A stretch of DNA of 60,703 nt from an uncultured Clostridia bacterium (lineage in GTDB: Bacteria > Bacillota > Clostridia > Christensenellales > UBA1242): positions 1-60,703 of the forward strand of contig CAKVOF010000002.1 of the NCBI GenBank assembly GCA_934778125.1, read 5' to 3'. Shown here piece after piece: positions 44,124 to 53,273 of this stretch (position 1 is its first letter; every line of letters starts with the position of its first letter). The position numbers and the translations under genes are program-made. Under the pieces are notes generated by a model. The model was not told where the DNA came from and searched no databases. It saw only the letters and a list, made by a program, of their open reading frames with translations.

Positions 44124-44669
44124 ATGATAGATAGTAAAGTATTTATTCCATTAATTATTGTTTTGGTTGGTTTATGTATATTTATACTAACAATAGTAAT
44201 GTTAAAACGCCAACCTAAAAAGAAAAAAACCTCTATTAAATCAACAAATTTATCGTTGGAATTGAATCAACATTACTGCTCGGAGGCGGAGATGAAATTT
44301 CTAGAAGCTCTACATAAAGCTTTACCAAGAGATTTTATTGCTTTCCCTTATGTTGGAGTTGATAATATTGTGAATCCAATTGGCGACAAAAATATGTACA
44401 ACAAAATATTGAGTAAATATGTTGATGTTTGCGTATTTTTGAGAAGAACAATGACACCCGTTCTTGCTATAGATTTGTTCAATTCTAACCCAATTGTGCA
44501 AGCACTAAAAAAGATGGATAGAGATGTTTATGATGCTTTAAAATGCGCTAAACTTCCAATTGTTGAAATAAGAATGGCTGAAACCTATGATTTAAATATT
44601 TTGAAAAAAAATATTATAGATAATTTGCCAAACAATGTTTATCTATTGATTAAAGACCAAAACAAATAA
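44124..44669 (+). CDS. Membrane-anchored DUF2726 protein
   Basis: An N-terminal membrane segment (about residues 7-29), a basic linker and a DUF2726 domain (about 50-175). The domain begins with an E-x-x-F-L-x-x-L helix, then has V-D-V-C-V-F and A-I-D-L-F in the place of the nuclease-like D and E-x-D/K positions. DUF2726 is related to restriction-endonuclease-like folds; with its Asp pattern altered, activity is uncertain. Co-transcribed with ung. Confidence 0.7.
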   Translation: MIDSKVFIPLIIVLVGLCIFILTIVMLKRQPKKKKTSIKSTNLSLELNQHYCSEAEMKFLEALHKALPRDFIAFPYVGVDNIVNPIGDKNMYNKILSKYVDVCVFLRRTMTPVLAIDLFNSNPIVQALKKMDRDVYDALKCAKLPIVEIRMAETYDLNILKKNIIDNLPNNVYLLIKDQNK

Positions 44670-44750
44670 ATTTGATGCATATTTATGCGTGATGTGTTAT
44701 TTTTATAATTATGTTTTATTATTATTTTGCATTAATTTATGATCATTTGA

Positions 44751-44779
44751 TTGACACATTATTTATAAAATGATATGCT
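44751..44779 (+). promoter_or_regulatory. Promoter of the DUF1292-like gene
   Basis: TTGACA (44751-44756), a 17-base spacer and TATGCT (44774-44779), 12 bp before an AGGAG ribosome site. Confidence 0.78.
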
Positions 44780-44802
44780 AACATAAAGTAAGGAGAATGA
44801 AT

Positions 44803-45075
44803 ATGAGAACAAAACCACAAACAGTTGTTACACTTTCAAACGATAAAAAATTTATTGTTGTTGATGTTTTAAAAAGTGGAAAAGAAGAATATGCTTATCT
44901 TTTAGGAGAAGAAAACAAAAAACCAATTTTCACATTTTGCACAGAGGTTATTGAAAATGATAAAGTTTTCTTAAAACCTGTAACTGACCAATACATGATT
45001 AAAAAACTTGCCACCCTATTTTCAAATGATTTGCAAGATCAATTAAAAGATGATGAAAACAATGGTGATAAGTAA
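44803..45075 (+). CDS. DUF1292-like small protein
   Basis: The 90-residue acidic protein has a beta-rich core: V-T-L-S-N-D-K-K-F, V-V-D-V-L, Y-A-Y-L-L-G-E and an F-T-F-C-T-E-V segment, as in the DUF1292 proteins common in Bacillota. ATG 44803 lies 7 bases after AGGAG; ATG 44797 is too close. Single gene with promoter and terminator. Function unknown. Confidence 0.75.
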   Translation: MRTKPQTVVTLSNDKKFIVVDVLKSGKEEYAYLLGEENKKPIFTFCTEVIENDKVFLKPVTDQYMIKKLATLFSNDLQDQLKDDENNGDK

Positions 45076-45106
45076 AAAACTGCAAAAATAAGCAGTTTTT
45101 TCTTTT
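45075..45106 (+). terminator. Terminator of the DUF1292-like gene
   Basis: Stem AAAAACTGC (45075-45083) / GCAGTTTTT (45092-45100) with a T-rich tail, starting at the stop codon. Confidence 0.88.
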
Positions 45107-45194
45107 TCTAAACAATTTTAATAAATTCATATCTAATCATTAATTATAAATATGCTACCTAAAAATTTGATTGTTTTAAAACCTTATAAACTAA

Positions 45195-46532
45195 TTAATT
45201 TGTTTTATTATGCTTATCAAATAAATCAGTTATTTCTTTTATTACAATATTGTTATGCTCAACAGAATCACTTTCAACCATTATTCTAAAAACTGGTTCA
45301 GTTCCACTTGGTCTAACAACAATTCTAGCATCATTTTTATGATTTTCTTCCAGTGCTTGTAGTTCGTTCAAAAAATTAACATTTGTATTGTATTTGCCTC
45401 TAAACGATTTAGAAACATTTAAGTTTTTAATAGTTTGAGGTTCTTTTTTTATTCTTAAAAGTAAGTCTTGAATAGAGATTTTTCCATTAACAACTATATT
45501 CATAAAATAAACAGCATTAAATAGAGCATCACATGTTGTGTTATAATCGTGCATACAAATATGCCCGCTAGTTTCTCCACCAATTGAAAAATGCTCATTT
45601 TTCATAAGTTCAATAACATTTCTATCTCCCACTTGCACTCTTTTCAATGAAATACCGCACTTATTTAAACTTTTCTCAGTTCCTACGTTTGTCATAATGG
45701 TTCCAACCACACTAAGCGAATTAAGTCTATTTTTAATCTTCATATAGTTTGCAAAAACAAAAAGTATGTCATCACCATCTAATATTGTACCATCATTTAA
45801 AACCACCCTTAATCTATCGGCGTCACCATCAAACGCAAACCCTATATCACATTTATGATACAGCACTTCTCTTTGAAGATTTTCAACATGTTGTGCCCCA
45901 CATCCATTATTAACATTCAATCCATCGTTAGCATATGCTATTGGAACAATATTTGCGTGTAATTTTTTAAACACATCTAAGGCAATTTGATAATTTGATC
46001 CATTTGCGCAATCGATTGCAATATTAAATCCACTCAAATCAACTTTATTGGCCTCTAAAATTGATTCCTTATATATCTCAACTAAATTTTTATCTTCATA
46101 AAAACTACCCTTTATATTGCCATCAATTTTAGGAATATCATCAATAAATTTTTCTATCTCTTCTTCATCAGAGATGGGTAATTTATAACCGAGATTATTG
46201 ATTATTTTAATCCCATTCATATCATAGGTATTATGTGATGCCGTTACCATGATACCAATTCCTACTTCAGTTTTTGATGAAAGATAAGAAACGCACGCGG
46301 TTGGCACAATCCCAACATAACAAACATCAATTCCGTAGTTCAATAATGCACTTGTTATTGAAAAAACGAGCATATCTCCACTTATTCTTGTATCTTTACC
46401 TATTATAACTTTTCGTGGCAAATTATGAGCATAAATAAATCCAGCAACACCACATCCAACTTTATACGCTAAGTTACTATCTAAGCCATCATCAATATAT
46501 CCTCTAATACCATCAGTCCCAAAATATTTCAT
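45195..46532 (-). CDS. glmM: Phosphoglucosamine mutase
   Basis: Converts glucosamine-6-phosphate to glucosamine-1-phosphate for cell-wall precursors. Phosphoserine motif T-A-S-H-N (Ser 99), metal-binding D-G-D-A-D-R, sugar-binding G-G-E-T-S-G-H and the C-terminal R-P-S-G-T-E-P phosphate loop are present. Length 445 is normal. Confidence 0.95.
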   Translation of the reverse strand: MKYFGTDGIRGYIDDGLDSNLAYKVGCGVAGFIYAHNLPRKVIIGKDTRISGDMLVFSITSALLNYGIDVCYVGIVPTACVSYLSSKTEVGIGIMVTASHNTYDMNGIKIINNLGYKLPISDEEEIEKFIDDIPKIDGNIKGSFYEDKNLVEIYKESILEANKVDLSGFNIAIDCANGSNYQIALDVFKKLHANIVPIAYANDGLNVNNGCGAQHVENLQREVLYHKCDIGFAFDGDADRLRVVLNDGTILDGDDILFVFANYMKIKNRLNSLSVVGTIMTNVGTEKSLNKCGISLKRVQVGDRNVIELMKNEHFSIGGETSGHICMHDYNTTCDALFNAVYFMNIVVNGKISIQDLLLRIKKEPQTIKNLNVSKSFRGKYNTNVNFLNELQALEENHKNDARIVVRPSGTEPVFRIMVESDSVEHNNIVIKEITDLFDKHNKTN

Positions 46533-46595
46533 ACAATTTCCCCCTATAATTAAACTATTTAAATATATGTTTATAAAGGGACTTTTGCTAGTAAA

Positions 46596-46638
46596 AAATG
46601 CATTATTAATAATTTGCTATTTATTAATTAATGCATTT
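46596..46638 (-). terminator. Hairpin after ysxC, probable terminator
   Basis: AAATGCATTATTAAT (46596-46610) pairs with ATTAATTAATGCATTT (46623-46638) with one bulge; T-rich on the reverse strand after it. It lies between the stop of ysxC and the start of glmM. Confidence 0.7.
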
Positions 46639-46659
46639 GTTTAGTAAATTTAAAATCAA

Positions 46660-47247
46660 TTATTTATTTAAATATAAATCAAGTTTATTTAATATCTCTT
46701 GCTTGCAATAATTATTTTCAGAGCTAGAACCTAAAACATTATCCTTAGCAAGACCTAGGCTATTGGCAATTTTTAATAGTTGCGGTTTAATTTTTGATTT
46801 TGGAATTTTATCGCACTTTGTGGCAATAACTATGAATGGAATAGCGTAGTAACTCAAAAAATTAATCATTTGTTTATCTAAATCAGTTGGAATTATTCTT
46901 GAATCAACCAACACACAGACACATTTTAATTTTCCATTATTAACCAGATATGGCTCTAGCAAGCTTTGCCAGCCTTCAATTTCAGTTTGACTTGCTTTAG
47001 CATATCCATACCCTGGCAAATCAACAAAATAAAAACTATTATTTATTAAAAAATAATTTATTAATCTTGTTCTTCCTGGAGTTGAACTTGTTCTAGCTAA
47101 TTTTTTATTAGAACATAACATATTTAATAGAGAGCTTTTCCCAACATTACTTCTGCCAACAAAAGCAATTTGGTCTTTTTCATCTATCTTAATTTTAGAA
47201 CTATCAGCAACACTTATTATAAATTTACTATCATCTATACTTAACAT
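46660..47247 (-). CDS. ysxC: Ribosome biogenesis GTPase YsxC/EngB
   Basis: Small TRAFAC GTPase for assembly of the large ribosomal subunit. Walker A G-R-S-N-V-G-K-S-S (about 30-38), switch region T-P-G-R-T-R, D-L-P-G-Y-G-Y-A and T-K-C-D are visible. Length 195 is normal. It overlaps the NUDIX gene by 7 bases. Confidence 0.95.
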   Translation of the reverse strand: MLSIDDSKFIISVADSSKIKIDEKDQIAFVGRSNVGKSSLLNMLCSNKKLARTSSTPGRTRLINYFLINNSFYFVDLPGYGYAKASQTEIEGWQSLLEPYLVNNGKLKCVCVLVDSRIIPTDLDKQMINFLSYYAIPFIVIATKCDKIPKSKIKPQLLKIANSLGLAKDNVLGSSSENNYCKQEILNKLDLYLNK

Positions 47248-47771
47248 AAAACACCTTTTTCCATTAAATCAATTAAAATGTTTGTTTCGTTATCGGTGTG
47301 GACTAGACCATTATCAATCATTTCTTTTAATTCATTTAGATTTATAAGTTTAAACGCCTGAACCTCTTCCTCTTGGATTTTCACATCATTTTCATCAAAA
47401 CTTGTTTTAACGCAAAAAACATCAAAAAACAATCTTTCTATTGAGCCTTCTGCAAAGTATTCTCTTCTAAATGAATAAATATATGACAAATCCTTCTTTG
47501 AAATTCTAAGACCAACTTCTTCGCCAACCTCGCGAATTGCTGTTTCTATAGATAACTCGCCAGCATCAACATGACCAGTTAAGCACATTTCCCATGAATT
47601 TGGGAAGAAAACTTTTGTGCTTGCACGCTGTTGAACTAATATTTTGCCTTTACTATTTATTATTAAAACAACAACAGCTCTATGCCACAATCCCAATTTA
47701 TGAATTTCTTCAATTGTTCTTATGTCATTTAATTTATTACCATTTTCATCTAAAATATCTATTTCTTCCAT
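47241..47771 (-). CDS. NUDIX hydrolase (isopentenyl-diphosphate isomerase-like branch)
   Basis: The NUDIX box (G-H-V-D-A-G-E followed by R-E-V-G-E-E-V-G-L) is complete, at about residues 78-100. The preceding W-H-R-A-V and V-Q-Q-R-A-S segments are typical of the YfcD/Idi-like branch, which includes enzymes acting on diphosphate compounds. Substrate not clear. Translationally linked to ysxC by overlap. Confidence 0.88.
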   Translation of the reverse strand: MEEIDILDENGNKLNDIRTIEEIHKLGLWHRAVVVLIINSKGKILVQQRASTKVFFPNSWEMCLTGHVDAGELSIETAIREVGEEVGLRISKKDLSYIYSFRREYFAEGSIERLFFDVFCVKTSFDENDVKIQEEEVQAFKLINLNELKEMIDNGLVHTDNETNILIDLMEKGVLC

Positions 47772-47937
47772 GTGTTATTACCTTTTATACTAATAGTTTA
47801 CCATATTACCCCAAAAACTACAATTTATAATTGAAACAATTTGTATTTAAATAAAAAATACATATTTTCAATCTTCAACCAAAACGCTTGTGTGCATAAT
47901 GATACATATATTTGTATTGTTATTCATATATTTAGAC

Positions 47938-47980
47938 AAAAAAAGTCAACAATGAATATATTTCAAAATCGACTTTTTTA
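47938..47980 (-). terminator. Terminator of the ribosomal protein cluster
   Basis: AAAAAAAGTC (47938-47947) pairs with GACTTTTTT (47971-47979); on the reverse strand it ends in a T-run. An inner TGAA/TTCA pairing lies in the loop. It is 17 bp after the rplQ stop. Confidence 0.8.
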
Positions 47981-47996
47981 ATACAAATTATTTTAC

Positions 47997-48500
47997 TTAA
48001 ATTAATTCAATTAAAGCAGTTTCAGCACAATCGCCAACTCTAGTTGACAATTTGACAATTCTCGTGTATCCACCACCAATCTTTAATTCTTCTGCACGCT
48101 TAGCGTATTTTGGTGCATATTCGTTAAAGATTTTTTCAATTAATGGATGATTGATATTCTTTGTTCTAGCAACAAAATTTGCTTTTGATTCTTTATCAGC
48201 TCTAACTTCTTGAATATCATATAATCTGCTCATAATTTCTCTTCTAGCAGCTAATTTTTTAGCACCATCGTTTATAACTTCTCTTTTAGAAGTAACGCCT
48301 TTAGCATCAACTGTGTTCTTTGTAACTTTAACTGTGTCTGTGTAAGTATTGATGGCAAGAGTTAATATTTTTTCCGCATATGATCTAACTTCTTTTGCTT
48401 TTGGAAGAGTTGTTTCAACTTTACCGTACCACAATAAATCAGTAGCTAATTTTTTAATAACTGCCATTCTTTGATCAGTTGGTCTACCTAGTTTTCTCAT
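47997..48500 (-). CDS. rplQ: 50S ribosomal protein L17
   Basis: N-terminal R-K-L-G-R-P-T-D-Q-R and the later R-R-E-I-M-S-R-L-Y-D pattern identify L17. At 167 residues it is longer than E. coli L17, with an insert (about 60-80) usual in Clostridia. Last gene of the cluster, 14 bp after rpoA. Confidence 0.97.
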   Translation of the reverse strand: MRKLGRPTDQRMAVIKKLATDLLWYGKVETTLPKAKEVRSYAEKILTLAINTYTDTVKVTKNTVDAKGVTSKREVINDGAKKLAARREIMSRLYDIQEVRADKESKANFVARTKNINHPLIEKIFNEYAPKYAKRAEELKIGGGYTRIVKLSTRVGDCAETALIELI

Positions 48501-48514
48501 TGTTTTTCTCCTTT

Positions 48515-49468
48515 TTAGTCTTCATCATTTCTTAAAGATAATCCATAACTTTGAAGTTTTGCAGCAACTTCATCAAGAGATCTCTTACCTAAATTCTTAA
48601 CTTTTGCCAAATCTCTTTCAGATTTTCTTGTTAAATCTTCAACCGTACAAATACCTGCTCTTTTTAAGCAGTTATAACTTCTAACAGATAAATCCATATC
48701 TTCAATAGTCATTTCTAGAACTTTAGTTTGTTTATCTTCTTCACGATTTATTAATAAATCCATTTCAGACATACTTTCAACTAAATCAACAAACAATCCA
48801 ATATGATCTTGAACAAGTTTACCGCTTAAGCTTATAACTTCCCTTGCAGATAATGTTCCATTAGTTTCAACTTCAATTGTTAATTTGTCGTAATCAATAC
48901 TGTGTCCAACACGTGTATTTTGAACATAATAGTTAACTTTTTTAACTGGAGTAAAGTTTGAATCAACACTAATATAACCAATTGGAGCATCTTCTGGCTT
49001 ATGGTCATCGGCTTGAACAAAACCTCTACCTCTACCAATAAACACTTCTAATTCAAACTTTGCATCAGCATCTAATGTGCAGATATGAAGGTCTGGGTTT
49101 AAAATTTCAACCAAATCATTTGGCTCAAAATCTGCTGCAGTAACTTCCCCTGCACCATATTTATTTAATCTTAAGATTGTGTTGAAATCTTTTGATGTAT
49201 CCATTGATTTAACTGTTAAGTTTTTGATATTTAAAACAATATCAACAACATCTTCAGCAACTCCTCTAATTGTGCTAAACTCATGTTGTACACCATGAAT
49301 TTTAATCCCAACTGGAGCAGCACCTGGAAGTGCAGATAAAAGTACTCTTCTTAAGCAGTTTCCAAGAGTTATACCAAATCCTCTATCAAGAGGTTCAACT
49401 ATAAATCTTGCAAAACATCCATTATCAGTTTCCTCGCAAGTAATTTTAGGTTTTTCGATTTCCATCAT
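48515..49468 (-). CDS. rpoA: RNA polymerase alpha subunit
   Basis: N-terminal assembly domain with E-P-L-D-R-G-F-G-I-T-L-G-N-C-L-R-R and C-terminal DNA/activator-binding domain with L-x-x-R-S-x-N-C-L-K-R-A and N-L-G-K-R-S. Length 317 is normal. Lies between rpsD and rplQ, as usual for the alpha operon. Confidence 0.98.
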   Translation of the reverse strand: MMEIEKPKITCEETDNGCFARFIVEPLDRGFGITLGNCLRRVLLSALPGAAPVGIKIHGVQHEFSTIRGVAEDVVDIVLNIKNLTVKSMDTSKDFNTILRLNKYGAGEVTAADFEPNDLVEILNPDLHICTLDADAKFELEVFIGRGRGFVQADDHKPEDAPIGYISVDSNFTPVKKVNYYVQNTRVGHSIDYDKLTIEVETNGTLSAREVISLSGKLVQDHIGLFVDLVESMSEMDLLINREEDKQTKVLEMTIEDMDLSVRSYNCLKRAGICTVEDLTRKSERDLAKVKNLGKRSLDEVAAKLQSYGLSLRNDED

Positions 49469-49509
49469 ATTGAAAATTCCTCACTTTTTTGGATTTTTTT
49501 TCTTAATTA

Positions 49510-50130
49510 TTATTTAGAGTATAACTCGATAATTAAGTGTTCTTTAACATTTAGATCAATATCATCTCTTTGTGGTAAAGCAACAACTTTGCCTGTTAAA
49601 GTTGAAGCATCGAATTCTAACCATTTTGGAAGAACAATTTTCATATCTTTTAATTCTTTAAACATAGGAAGTTCTTTTTTATTATCACGAACTGCGATAA
49701 CATCATCAACTTTTACAAGGAATGAAGGAATATTAACTTTCTTTCCGTTAACAGTTATATGACCATGGTTAACAATTTGACGGCTCTCAGCTCTAGATGA
49801 GCCAATTCCCATTCTATAAACAACATTATCTAAACGGCGTTCTAATAATGAAAGCATATTTTCACCAACAATACCTTTCATATTCTCAGCCATATTGTAA
49901 TATTTCTTGAATTGTTTTTCTAAAAGACCATAACTTCTTTTAACTTTTTGTTTTTCTCTTAATTGTAAACTATATTCTGTTGGTTTCTTTCTAGCTGCAC
50001 CATGAACACCTGGAACAACAGGATTTCTTTCAATAGAACATTTACTAGATAAACATCTTTCGCCTTTTAAGAAAAGTTTGCAACCTTCTCTACGGCATAA
50101 TCTACAATCAGCGCCTGTGTATTTAGCCAT
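49510..50130 (-). CDS. rpsD: 30S ribosomal protein S4
   Basis: S4 with the N-terminal zinc-binding Cys pattern (C-x-x-C-x4-C then C), the S4 RNA-binding domain and the R-L-D-N-V-V-Y-R motif. The 129-bp gap upstream (50131-50259) holds two small hairpins (GAAAGT/ACTTTC 50160-50182; GCAATA/TATTGC 50210-50223). S4 autoregulates through its leader in other bacteria, so these could be part of such a leader; the evidence is weak. Confidence 0.98.
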   Translation of the reverse strand: MAKYTGADCRLCRREGCKLFLKGERCLSSKCSIERNPVVPGVHGAARKKPTEYSLQLREKQKVKRSYGLLEKQFKKYYNMAENMKGIVGENMLSLLERRLDNVVYRMGIGSSRAESRQIVNHGHITVNGKKVNIPSFLVKVDDVIAVRDNKKELPMFKELKDMKIVLPKWLEFDASTLTGKVVALPQRDDIDLNVKEHLIIELYSK

Positions 50131-50259
50131 TTATAATTTCTCCTTTAAATTTATAAAACGAAAGTTTAATTTTAATACTTTCAAATATCTATTCTATTAA
50201 TTATTTAAAGCAATATGTATTGCTAAAATATTAACCATTCAATTAAATTAATAATTGGA

Positions 50260-50664
50260 TTATATTCTTCTGCGTTTTGGTGGTCTGCAACCATTGTGTG
50301 GAATAGGTGAAACATCTTGAATCATTGTGATGTTGATACCTGCAGTTTGGATTGCTCTAATTGCAGTTTCTCTTCCATTGCCTGGACCTTTAACAAAAAC
50401 ATCAACACTTCTAACACCCAAGTCCGCAGCAACTTTAGCAGCTTGTTCAGCAGCTTGTTGAGCAGCATATGGAGTGCTTTTTCTAGAACCTTTTAAACCC
50501 AAACTTCCTGCACTGCTCCAAGAAATAGCATTGCCAGCTTGGTCGGTTATAGTAACGATTGTGTTATTGAAAGAAGCATTAATATAAGCACAGCCTTTAT
50601 CAATATTTTTAGTTACTTTCTTTTTTCTAGTTGTAACTTTCTTCTTACTTTGTGTACTAGCCAT
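50260..50664 (-). CDS. rpsK: 30S ribosomal protein S11
   Basis: A basic N terminus is followed by the S11 core: A-S-F-N-N-T-I-V-T-I-T-D, G-S-R-K-S-T-P-Y-A-A-Q, G-P-G-N-G-R-E and the C-terminal P-H-N-G-C-R-P-P-K-R-R. Length 134 is normal. 19 bp after rpsM. Confidence 0.98.
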   Translation of the reverse strand: MASTQSKKKVTTRKKKVTKNIDKGCAYINASFNNTIVTITDQAGNAISWSSAGSLGLKGSRKSTPYAAQQAAEQAAKVAADLGVRSVDVFVKGPGNGRETAIRAIQTAGINITMIQDVSPIPHNGCRPPKRRRI

Positions 50665-50683
50665 TGTATTCTCCTAACAAAAA

Positions 50684-51061
50684 TTATTTTTTAGCTTTTT
50701 TGCCCTTTGAAACAGTTTTCTTTGGACCTTTTCTTGTTCTTGCATTTTGTTTTGTGTTTTGACCACGAACAGGTAATCCTTTTCTGTGGCGGATTCCACG
50801 ATAACAACCAATTTCTTGCAAACGTTTAATATTTAATGAAATTTCTCTTTGCAAATCTCCTTCAACAACACAATTCTTTTCGATATAAAGTCTGATTTTT
50901 GCAACTTCATCTTCTGTTAAATCTTTAACACGTGTGTCAGGATTAATTTTGGTTTCATTCAAAATTTTAATAGCAGTTTGTTTACCAATACCATAAATAT
51001 AAGTTAAACCAATTTCAACTCTTTTTTCTCTTGGTAAATCAATTCCAGCGATACGAGCCAT
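50684..51061 (-). CDS. rpsM: 30S ribosomal protein S13
   Basis: Starts M-A-R-I-A-G-I-D-L-P and contains G-I-G-K-Q-T-A and R-G-I-R-H-R-K-G-L-P-V-R-G-Q, unmistakable S13. Length 125 is normal. Confidence 0.98.
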   Translation of the reverse strand: MARIAGIDLPREKRVEIGLTYIYGIGKQTAIKILNETKINPDTRVKDLTEDEVAKIRLYIEKNCVVEGDLQREISLNIKRLQEIGCYRGIRHRKGLPVRGQNTKQNARTRKGPKKTVSKGKKAKK

Positions 51062-51200
51062 TTAATTTCCTCCATAAAATTTTCTTAAATAAAATAATTA
51101 TATATATAAATGTGGTGTGTTAATTCAGCCGCACACAAACCACAGTTATTTTCAAAGCCAATATTAAGCACTTAAACAGCACTTAAATAATAAACACAAA

Positions 51201-51317
51201 TTAGCCTTGTCTTTGTTTATGTTTAGGATATTTTGAGCATATAACCATAACGGTTCCATCTCTTTTAATAACTTTGCAGTTATCACACATTTTCTTAACT
51301 GATGGTCTTACTTTCAT
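51201..51317 (-). CDS. rpmJ: 50S ribosomal protein L36
   Basis: A 38-residue protein with the zinc ligands Cys 11, Cys 14, Cys 27 and His 33 of the C+ form of L36. It is shorter than usual length cut-offs. A 139-bp gap separates it from rpsM and contains a hairpin (GTGG 51112-51115 / CCAC 51140-51143 with inner TGTG/CACA). Only 1 bp separates it from infA. Confidence 0.98.
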   Translation of the reverse strand: MKVRPSVKKMCDNCKVIKRDGTVMVICSKYPKHKQRQG

Positions 51318-51318
51318 A

Positions 51319-51561
51319 TTACTTTATCTCCTCTGCTTTTTGTTGTTTCATACGCCATACTATACGGCCTTTTGTTAAATCATAAAGCGACATCTCGACT
51401 TTAACTTGGTCTCCTACTAGAATTCGGATATTGTTTAAATGAAGTTTACCAGATAAATAGGCAGTTATAACAAATCCGTTAACTAACTTAACTTTAAAAT
51501 TTGCGTTGCGAAGTACCTCAACAACAACGCCCTCAGTTTCCATAACATCTTGTTTTGACAA
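51319..51561 (-). CDS. infA: Translation initiation factor IF-1
   Basis: An S1-like OB fold with E-T-E-G-V-V-V-E-V-L, a middle strand ending G-K-L-H-L-N-N-I-R-I-L-V-G-D and the Y-D-L-T-K-G-R-I segment. Length 80, slightly longer than the usual 72. Directly follows the KOW gene. Confidence 0.96.
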   Translation of the reverse strand: MSKQDVMETEGVVVEVLRNANFKVKLVNGFVITAYLSGKLHLNNIRILVGDQVKVEMSLYDLTKGRIVWRMKQQKAEEIK

Positions 51562-51563
51562 AA

Positions 51564-51842
51564 CTAATTGCCTCCTAGTTCTTTGTTTTTATACTCTTTT
51601 AAGAGTTTAATGATATGTGCATCTGTTGCTTTATTATTTACGATTAACTCTTTTAGATCGGTGTTTTTTAGTAAAAGATAAATATGCTTTAAATTTTTCT
51701 TTTTAGGTTTTTCTATCTTACGTGATTTCCCATTAACAATAAACGCATTGCTTTCGTTAACACTCAAAACCACAAATAGTTCACCTTTATCATGACCATA
51801 TGTTGATTTAACAACACTTCCTACATCAAATTTTGTTTGCAT
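51564..51842 (-). CDS. KOW-domain RNA-binding protein (L14e-like)
   Basis: The 92-residue basic protein has a KOW-type start (V-G-S-V-V-K-S-T-Y-G-H-D-K-G). Such a gene commonly lies between map and infA in Clostridia, and the KOW motif suggests RNA or ribosome binding. Exact role unknown. Confidence 0.85.
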   Translation of the reverse strand: MQTKFDVGSVVKSTYGHDKGELFVVLSVNESNAFIVNGKSRKIEKPKKKNLKHIYLLLKNTDLKELIVNNKATDAHIIKLLKEYKNKELGGN

Positions 51843-51851
51843 AAATACCCT

Positions 51852-52598
51852 TTATAAAGTTAAAATTTCTACACCATTTTCAGTTATTAAAATAGTATTT
51901 TCATAATGAGCTGCAGGAAGCCCATCTCTTGTTGCACAAGTCCAACCATCGCTTTTAAAAACAACATTTCTTTCGCCCATGTTTACCATAGGTTCAATAG
52001 CGATTGTTGCACCTGCATTAAGTTTTGCACCGCTTCCAGCTCTTCCATAATTAGGAACCATAGGATCTTCATGAAGATCTCTGCCAACACCATGCCCCAC
52101 CAATTCTCTAACAATTGAGAAACCGTTTTTTTCAACATAGGTTTGAATTCTATGTGAGATATCTCCAACAAAAGCTCCTGCCTTTAAGTCTTTAATACCT
52201 TCAAAAAAACTTTTTTCAGTTACTTTGATTAGTTTTGCAGTTTTAGCATCTATTTTTCCAACTGGAAATGTTCTTGCAGCATCTCCGTGGAAGCCATTGT
52301 ATTTAGCTCCAACATCAATGCTAATTATATCCCCTTCTTTTAAAATTACAGATTCACTAGGGATGCCGTGAACTATAACATCATTAATTGAAGTGCAAAG
52401 CGAACCAGGAAAGCCAGCATAATTTTTAAATGATGGTTTTGCACCTTTACTTTTGATAAACTCGTTTGCGAGAGTATCTAATTCCTTTGTGGAAATACCT
52501 GGTTTTATTTTAGTTTCTATATATTTAAGTGTGTCACCAGTGATTTTACAAGCAACACGCATATCAACTAAATCTTTTTCACTTTTTAATTTTATCAT
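51852..52598 (-). CDS. map: Methionine aminopeptidase, type I
   Basis: Removes the initiator Met from new proteins. Pita-bread fold with metal ligands visible in D-V-G-A-K-Y-N-G-F-H-G-D, G-H-G-V-G, E-P-M-V-N and the final E-N-T-I-L-I-T-E. Length 248 is normal. Its ATG overlaps the stop of adk. Confidence 0.97.
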   Translation of the reverse strand: MIKLKSEKDLVDMRVACKITGDTLKYIETKIKPGISTKELDTLANEFIKSKGAKPSFKNYAGFPGSLCTSINDVIVHGIPSESVILKEGDIISIDVGAKYNGFHGDAARTFPVGKIDAKTAKLIKVTEKSFFEGIKDLKAGAFVGDISHRIQTYVEKNGFSIVRELVGHGVGRDLHEDPMVPNYGRAGSGAKLNAGATIAIEPMVNMGERNVVFKSDGWTCATRDGLPAAHYENTILITENGVEILTL

Positions 52599-53239
52599 TA
52601 TTTATTTGCATCCAATTCTTTAGTTATTATATTGAAAATTTCTTCAATTTGAGCACTAGCTTCAGTACTCTTAACATCATTAGTGTTGATTTCAAAAATC
52701 AAACCTTTTTCTTTAAAATAATTAACCAATGGGAATGTTTCTTTATTATAAGTGTTAATTCTTTCTTCAATTTTACTATCTTCAGCACGTACAATCAAGT
52801 CGCCACCACACTTTGTGCAAGTTTTACCAAGATTTCCGTCATCAATATAAATTTCACCGCAATTAGCGCAAGTTCTTCTTGCAAGAATTCTTTTTATAAC
52901 TGTTTGTTCATCTATATTAAAATATAGGATTCTATCGAAAGAATTATCTTTTAGGAAAGCTTCAGCTTGAGCGACTGTTCTTGGAAAACCATCTAAAATA
53001 AATCCATTTGCACAATCAGCCTCTTTAACTCTTTCTTTTACTAAGCCGATAGTAATTTCATCAGGAACTAATTTGCTCATATATTTTTCAGCAAGTTTTC
53101 CTAATTCAGTTTGTTCTTTTATTGCTTTTCTAAAAATGTCACCAGTTGAAATGTGTGGAATATTATAATAAGCACTTAGTTTTTTTGCTTGAGTACCTTT
53201 ACCACAACCTGGAGCACCTAACATTGATAATTTCATCAT
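52598..53239 (-). CDS. adk: Adenylate kinase, zinc-binding form
   Basis: Converts AMP and ATP to two ADP. P-loop G-A-P-G-C-G-K-G-T (8-16), G-F-P-R-T and a LID with four Cys (C-A-N-C and C-T-K-C) typical of zinc-binding kinases in Gram-positive bacteria. Length 213. It lies after secY but with a 108-bp gap that holds a large inverted repeat. Confidence 0.97.
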   Translation of the reverse strand: MMKLSMLGAPGCGKGTQAKKLSAYYNIPHISTGDIFRKAIKEQTELGKLAEKYMSKLVPDEITIGLVKERVKEADCANGFILDGFPRTVAQAEAFLKDNSFDRILYFNIDEQTVIKRILARRTCANCGEIYIDDGNLGKTCTKCGGDLIVRAEDSKIEERINTYNKETFPLVNYFKEKGLIFEINTNDVKSTEASAQIEEIFNIITKELDANK

Positions 53240-53273
53240 TTTCCATTCCTTTGTTTTTTATTTTAATTTTTCC

